57,273 nt of DNA, taken from Nevskiales bacterium (lineage in GTDB: Bacteria > Pseudomonadota > Gammaproteobacteria > Nevskiales > Nevskiaceae). The notes under the pieces were generated by a model that saw nothing but the letters and a program-made list of their open reading frames with translations, ran no database searches and had not been told where the DNA came from. Position 1 is the first letter of the stretch, and each line of letters starts with the position of its first letter. The position numbers and the translations under genes are program-made. The stretch lies in NCBI GenBank assembly GCA_028698335.1, contig JAQVDP010000022.1:1-57273 (forward strand), written 5' to 3'. Positions 53,477-57,273 of the stretch are shown here, one piece after another.

Positions 53477-54010
53477 ATGGTCGCGCCCACCAACATCTTC
53501 CTGATCGGCCCGATGGGCGCCGGCAAGACCACGATCGGGCGCAAGCTCGCGTCGCATCTGGGCCTCGAGTTCGTCGATTCCGACCACGAAATCGAGAGCC
53601 GGACCGGGGTCGACATCCCCTTCATCTTCGAGAAGGAGGGCGAGGCGGGCTTCCGCCGCCGTGAGAAAGCGATCATCGACGAACTGAGCCAGCGCAGCCG
53701 GATCGTGCTCGCGACCGGCGGCGGCGCCGTCCTCGATGCGGACAACCGCCAGGCGCTGGCGTCGCGAGGCTTCGTGGTCTACCTGTTCGCGACCCCGCAA
53801 CAACAGCTGGCCCGGACCCGACGCAGCGACAACCGCCCGCTGCTGCGCGGCGAGACCGACCCCAGGACCGTGCTCGAACGCCTGTTCGCGCAGCGCGATC
53901 CGCTCTACCGCGAAATCGCCGATCTGGTGGTGCTCACCGACCAGCGCAACACCAAATCCGTCGTCAACGAAATCCAGACCGCCCTGCGCAATGCGCCGCA
54001 CGCGGCCTGA
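53477..54010 (+). CDS. aroK: Shikimate kinase
   Basis: A 177-residue enzyme phosphorylating shikimate at the 3-hydroxyl with ATP. Walker A GPMGAGKTTIGR, DSDHEIE and the GGGAVLD loop, with the lid motif RTRRSDNRPLL. The start MVAPTNIFLIGPM fits the family. It forms the usual aroK-aroB pair; the gap to the aroB start is about 20-40 nt. Confidence 0.95.
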   Translation: MVAPTNIFLIGPMGAGKTTIGRKLASHLGLEFVDSDHEIESRTGVDIPFIFEKEGEAGFRRREKAIIDELSQRSRIVLATGGGAVLDADNRQALASRGFVVYLFATPQQQLARTRRSDNRPLLRGETDPRTVLERLFAQRDPLYREIADLVVLTDQRNTKSVVNEIQTALRNAPHAA

Positions 54011-54049
54011 GCCGCCCCGACACCCGAGATGCCGAACGCCTCCGATCCG

Positions 54050-55135
54050 ATGCAAACACTGACCGTCACCCTGGGCCCCCGCAGTTATCCGATCCACATC
54101 GGCGGCGGCCTGCTGTCGAACGAGACGCTGTGGGCGGCCGCGCGCGAGCGGCCGCTGCGCCTGATCACCGACGCGCACGTCGCGGCGCACTATCTGCAGC
54201 CGGTCGCCACGGCACTGCAACTGCCGAACACGTCGATCCGCATCCTGCCGCCGGGCGAACCCACCAAGAGCCTCGCCAACGTCGAGGCGATCATGGACTG
54301 GCTGCTCGAGACCCGCCTGCCGCGCGACGGCTGGCTGGTCGCGCTGGGCGGCGGCGTGATCGGCGATCTGGTCGGCTTCTGTGCCTCGATCTACCAGCGC
54401 GGCGTCGACTTCGTGCAGGTGCCGACGACCCTGCTCGCGCAGGTCGACTCCTCGGTCGGCGGCAAGACCGGCGTCAATCACGCGCGCGGCAAGAACATGA
54501 TCGGCGCCTTCCACCAGCCGCGTCTGGTCCTCGCCGATACCGACACCCTCAAGACCCTGCCGCGGCGCGAGCTGCTCGCCGGCATCGCCGAGGTCATCAA
54601 GTACGGCATGCTCGGCGACGCCGCGTTCCTCGACTGGATCGAACAGCACCTCGACGGCCTGCTGGAGCTGCGCGACGCCGACATCGCCTACGCCGTGCGG
54701 CGCAGCTGCGAGATGAAGGCCGACATCGTCGCGCGCGACGAGCGCGAATCCAGCGTCCGCGCCCTGCTCAACCTCGGCCACACCTTCGCCCACGCGATCG
54801 AGACCTACACCGGCTACACCCAGTGGCTGCACGGCGAAGCCGTCGGCACCGGCCTGTGCATGGCGGCCGACCTCTCCGCCCGGCTCGGCTGGATCGGGCG
54901 CGACGAGGCGGACCGCTGCATCGCCCTGGTCGGCCGCAGCGGCCTGCCGACACGACCGCCGCAGGGCATGACCGGTGACGACTTCGGCCGCCTGATGGCA
55001 CTGGACAAGAAAGTGGCCTCCGGCCAGCTGCGTCTGGTGCTGATGCGCGCGGTCGGCGACGCCGTCCTGACCGCCGACTTCGACCCCGACGCCCTGCGGC
55101 AGACGCTGGCCGCGTTCACCACCGCGGCGGACTGA
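54050..55135 (+). CDS. aroB: 3-dehydroquinate synthase
   Basis: A 361-residue enzyme (368 if the ATG at 54029 is used; the family N-terminus favours MQTLTVTLGPRSYPIHIG). Motifs: GGGVIGDLVGFCAS, VPTTLLAQVDSSVGGKTGVNH, and the zinc ligands in NLGHTFAHAIE and WLHGEAVGTG. It makes 3-dehydroquinate from DAHP using bound NAD and zinc. The stop lies 2 nt before the next gene's ATG. Confidence 0.95.
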   Translation: MQTLTVTLGPRSYPIHIGGGLLSNETLWAAARERPLRLITDAHVAAHYLQPVATALQLPNTSIRILPPGEPTKSLANVEAIMDWLLETRLPRDGWLVALGGGVIGDLVGFCASIYQRGVDFVQVPTTLLAQVDSSVGGKTGVNHARGKNMIGAFHQPRLVLADTDTLKTLPRRELLAGIAEVIKYGMLGDAAFLDWIEQHLDGLLELRDADIAYAVRRSCEMKADIVARDERESSVRALLNLGHTFAHAIETYTGYTQWLHGEAVGTGLCMAADLSARLGWIGRDEADRCIALVGRSGLPTRPPQGMTGDDFGRLMALDKKVASGQLRLVLMRAVGDAVLTADFDPDALRQTLAAFTTAAD

Positions 55136-55137
55136 CG

Positions 55138-56286
55138 ATGGAACTGGCCCCATACGCCGCCGACGACCGCAAGGCCCGCGGCCGCCGGACGCCGGAACCC
55201 TCCGCCGGACACCGCAGCGAATACCAGCGCGACCGCGACCGCATCATCCACTCCGCCGCGTTCCGCCGGCTCGAGTACAAGACCCAGGTCTTCGTCAATC
55301 ACGAGGGCGACCTGTTCCGCACCCGGCTGACGCATTCGGTCGAGGTCGCGCAGATCGCCCGCACCATCGCCCGCAGCCTGCGCCTGCACGAGGACCTGTG
55401 CGAGGCCATCTCGCTGGCGCACGACCTCGGCCACACCCCCTTCGGCCACGCCGGCCAGGATGCGCTGAACCACTGCATGCGCCCCTACGGCGGCTTCGAA
55501 CACAACGCGCAGTCGCTGCGTGTGGTCGACGAGCTGGAAGACAAGTACGCGGAGTTCCGCGGCCTCAACCTGATGTTCGACACGCGCGAGGGCATCCTCA
55601 AGCACTGTTCGGCCGCCCGCGCGCGCGAGCTCGGCGAGATCGGCGAACGCTTCCTGCAGCGCACCCAGCCCAGCCTCGAGGCCCAGCTCACCAACCGCGC
55701 CGACGAGATCGCCTACAACAACCACGATATCGACGACGGCCTGCGCGCGCGCCTGCTGACCCTGGACCAGCTGCGCGAAGTCGATCTGTTCCGCCGCCAC
55801 CACGACGAGGTCGTGGACCGCTACGGGCAGATCCATCCCAAGCAGCAGCGCCACGAAACCATCCGCCGCATCATCAACACCCTGGTCACCGATCTGCTCG
55901 GCGCGTCGCAGGCGGCACTGACGCAGACCGGCGTCGACAGCATCGAAGCGGTCCGCACGCTCGACAAGCCCCTGATCAACTTCAGCCCGCAGATCCAGAC
56001 CGAGAACGAACAGCTCAAGCGCTTCCTGCGCGAACACCTGTACCGACACCATCAGGTCTACCGGATGATGGTCAAGGCCAAACGCGTGGTCCACGAACTG
56101 TTCGATGCCTTCATGCAGGATCCGCGGCTGATGCCGCCGGACTTCTTCACCGCCGCGCGCCGCTACGAGGCCGACCTCGGCGAAATCGGCCGGGCCCGTG
56201 CCGTCGCCGACTACGTCGCCGGCATGACCGACCGCTATGCGCTGGACGAACACGAACGCCTGTTCGACCCGCGGCGCCTGCGCTGA
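55138..56286 (+). CDS. dGTPase-like HD-domain triphosphohydrolase
   Basis: A 382-residue HD-superfamily protein with RTRLTHSVEVAQ, AHDLGHTPFGHAG and NRADEIAYNNHDIDDG, the metal ligands of dNTP triphosphohydrolases. It is the short dGTPase-like form often labelled deoxyguanosinetriphosphate triphosphohydrolase-like; true E. coli Dgt is about 505 residues. Two nucleotides separate it from aroB, so it is translated from the same mRNA. Confidence 0.92.
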   Translation: MELAPYAADDRKARGRRTPEPSAGHRSEYQRDRDRIIHSAAFRRLEYKTQVFVNHEGDLFRTRLTHSVEVAQIARTIARSLRLHEDLCEAISLAHDLGHTPFGHAGQDALNHCMRPYGGFEHNAQSLRVVDELEDKYAEFRGLNLMFDTREGILKHCSAARARELGEIGERFLQRTQPSLEAQLTNRADEIAYNNHDIDDGLRARLLTLDQLREVDLFRRHHDEVVDRYGQIHPKQQRHETIRRIINTLVTDLLGASQAALTQTGVDSIEAVRTLDKPLINFSPQIQTENEQLKRFLREHLYRHHQVYRMMVKAKRVVHELFDAFMQDPRLMPPDFFTAARRYEADLGEIGRARAVADYVAGMTDRYALDEHERLFDPRRLR

Positions 56287-56367
56287 GGCGGCGATGCCCA
56301 TCGGTCACCCCGCGGTCCCGGCGCAGACGCGCTTGACCCACACAGCCCTGCGCTGACGGGCGTCGGC

Positions 56368-56778
56368 GTGGACCGTCAGCAGCACGCCCCCGAGTCGCCC
56401 CGGCCGCTGTCGGCGCCGCTGCGCTGGCTGCTGGTCGCCACCGGCGTGCTGGCCTTGCTGCTCGGCGCCGCCGGCGTCGTCCTGCCGCTGCTGCCGACCA
56501 CGCCGTTCGTGCTGCTCGCCGCCGCCTGTTTCGCCCGCAGCTCGGATCGCTTTCACGCGCGCCTGCTCAACAGCCGGCTGTTCGGCCCGCTGCTGACCGA
56601 ATGGGAAACGCATCGCAGCATCCCGCGCCGGACCAAGCTCTGGGCGATAGCGCTGATGAGCCTGACGCTCGGCAGTTCGATCGTGTTCGTGGTGCAGTCA
56701 CCCGTGCTCAAGGGCGTCCTCGCGGCGGTGGGCCTGGCCGTCGCCGTCCGGCTCTGGCGCATTCCCTCGCGCGACTGA
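56368..56778 (+). CDS. DUF454/YbaN-family membrane protein
   Basis: A 136-residue protein with GTG start (81 nt after the dGTPase-like stop) and two to three hydrophobic segments (LRWLLVATGVLALLLGAAGV, FVLLAAACF, TKLWAIALMSLTLGSS). The motif LLPTTPFVLLAAACFARSS is typical of DUF454. The function is unknown. It converges on the RHS remnant. Confidence 0.85.
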   Translation: MDRQQHAPESPRPLSAPLRWLLVATGVLALLLGAAGVVLPLLPTTPFVLLAAACFARSSDRFHARLLNSRLFGPLLTEWETHRSIPRRTKLWAIALMSLTLGSSIVFVVQSPVLKGVLAAVGLAVAVRLWRIPSRD

Positions 56779-57148
56779 GCACCCGCTACGGCCGGATCCA
56801 GACCGTCCCAATTGCTGGACGCGATGTTGATTCCTATGTCTGCACCGACAACTACACCACCTGCGATTGCTAAGCCTCCCAATGTCGCCGTCACAGCGGC
56901 GACCGGCGCTCCCAGAGCTGCGGCACCAACCGCAGCCCCACCAACAACAGCAGCTCCGACGACGCCAAGTCCCAACCCCTTCGCAAAACACCGCGCCGCC
57001 GACTCTGGGCTTACTCCGAGGGGATCGACGAACGAAACCGGATTCCCCCCGACATAGGCATAGGTGTTGACGCCGCCTTCAATTCTTGTTTGCACCAACA
57101 TGCCCGCGCCGTGCCTTCGCAACGAGGTAGCCACCCACGCCGAGTACC
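56779..57148 (-). pseudogene. RHS-repeat protein C-terminal remnant
   Basis: The minus-strand frame carries EGGVNTYAYVGGNPVSFVDP and LGV, the conserved end of the RHS core just before the variable toxin tip. It is followed by a Gly/Ala-rich hydrophobic stretch (GLGVVGAAVVGGAAVGAA). Upstream, the expected YDPETGR-like core is missing, being cut at about 57148 by the IS256-family end. Downstream the frame runs without an own stop into the antisense of the YbaN-like gene, to 56553. It is therefore a truncated, orphan cassette; the toxin and any immunity gene are not preserved. Composition is less GC-rich than its neighbours, hinting at foreign origin. Confidence 0.7.
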
Positions 57149-57175
57149 GAGGGTGTCCCGATTTTTGTGTAAACG
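57149..57175. mobile_element. IS256-family terminal inverted repeat (right end in this window)
   Basis: GAGGGTGTCCCGATTTTTGT, then GTAAA, is the typical end of IS256-group elements. It lies 10 nt past the transposase stop and marks the boundary of the element with the RHS remnant. The exact first base (57149 or 57151) and the target duplication cannot be settled with one end. Confidence 0.72.
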
Positions 57176-57184
57176 GCGGGTGGG

Positions 57185-57273
57185 TTAACGGACAGGCATC
57201 CGGTCTTCGAACTGGATGGTAAAGCGGGTGAGCGCGGCCTTCCAATCGCGGATGGGCATCGTCCATCGCTGAC
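57185..57273 (-). mobile_element. IS256-family transposase, C-terminal fragment (cut by window edge)
   Basis: The minus strand reads in from the window edge as QRWTMPIRDWKAALTRFTIQ and then FEDRMPVR and TAA. RFxIxFEDR near the C-terminus is the usual close of mutator-type IS256 transposases. The N-terminus and catalytic DDE residues are outside the window. Confidence 0.75.

Noticed and set aside
56553-57266. An intact 237-residue protein at the right edge
   Set aside because: The frame spans an insertion-sequence end, the RHS remnant and the antisense of the YbaN-like gene, so it is a composite and not a gene.

Overview
The window is high-GC, densely coded bacterial DNA. Most of it looks chromosomal, from a gammaproteobacterium. 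The order rpmE, malic enzyme, ponA divergent from pilMNOPQ, then aroK and aroB, recalls pseudomonads and xanthomonads; rph-rdgB-hemW, a ybaN-type gene and a Marinobacter-like fatty acyl-CoA reductase fit too. A genus cannot be fixed from the sequence; a hydrocarbon-, lipid- or steroid-using lineage such as the Solimonadaceae/Nevskiaceae is my inference. Both ends are cut inside insertion sequences (IS110 family on the left, IS256 family on the right), which suggests a draft contig ending in repeats.

Left part (1-5.7 kb): IS110-type start codon and hairpins, a 660-residue two-domain fatty acyl-CoA reductase, a beta-barrel/SH3 envelope protein, a Pro/Thr-repeat lipoprotein, a HIT protein and a YraR-like oxidoreductase.

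Catabolic island (5.7-26.5 kb): twelve recognisable genes all read leftwards. In transcription order they are: four subunits of an acetophenone-carboxylase-type ATP-dependent carboxylase (ApcA, B, C, D-like), a MalT-type LuxR regulator, an acyl-CoA synthetase, an SCP2-type thiolase, then an RND/MMPL transporter, a Tat-exported DUF1329 protein, a YCF48 beta-propeller, a DUF1302 outer-membrane protein and an unrecognised protein. The logic would be ketone uptake, carboxylation to a beta-keto acid, CoA activation and thiolysis. Three promoter regions (before apcA, the synthetase and the transporter) carry a same-orientation TGGGGG box 19-21 nt upstream of a possible -10, proposed as operators of the MalT-type regulator.

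Middle (26.7-39 kb): PPK2, TrhA/hemolysin III, NfeD-QmcA and SufE genes, then a signalling module: three tandem REC-EAL proteins (the first with a degenerate EAL domain) converging on an operon of a phosphate-binding-like periplasmic protein, a porin-like barrel and a hybrid histidine kinase.

Right part (39.1-56.8 kb): housekeeping. rph, rdgB, hemW, a CPXCG protein, rpmE, malic enzyme, gltA, an uncharacterised gene, ponA, the type IV pilus operon pilMNOPQ, aroK, aroB, a dGTPase-like gene and a ybaN-like gene. It ends in a truncated RHS C-terminal remnant broken by the IS256-family element. No tRNA, rRNA or CRISPR array was seen.
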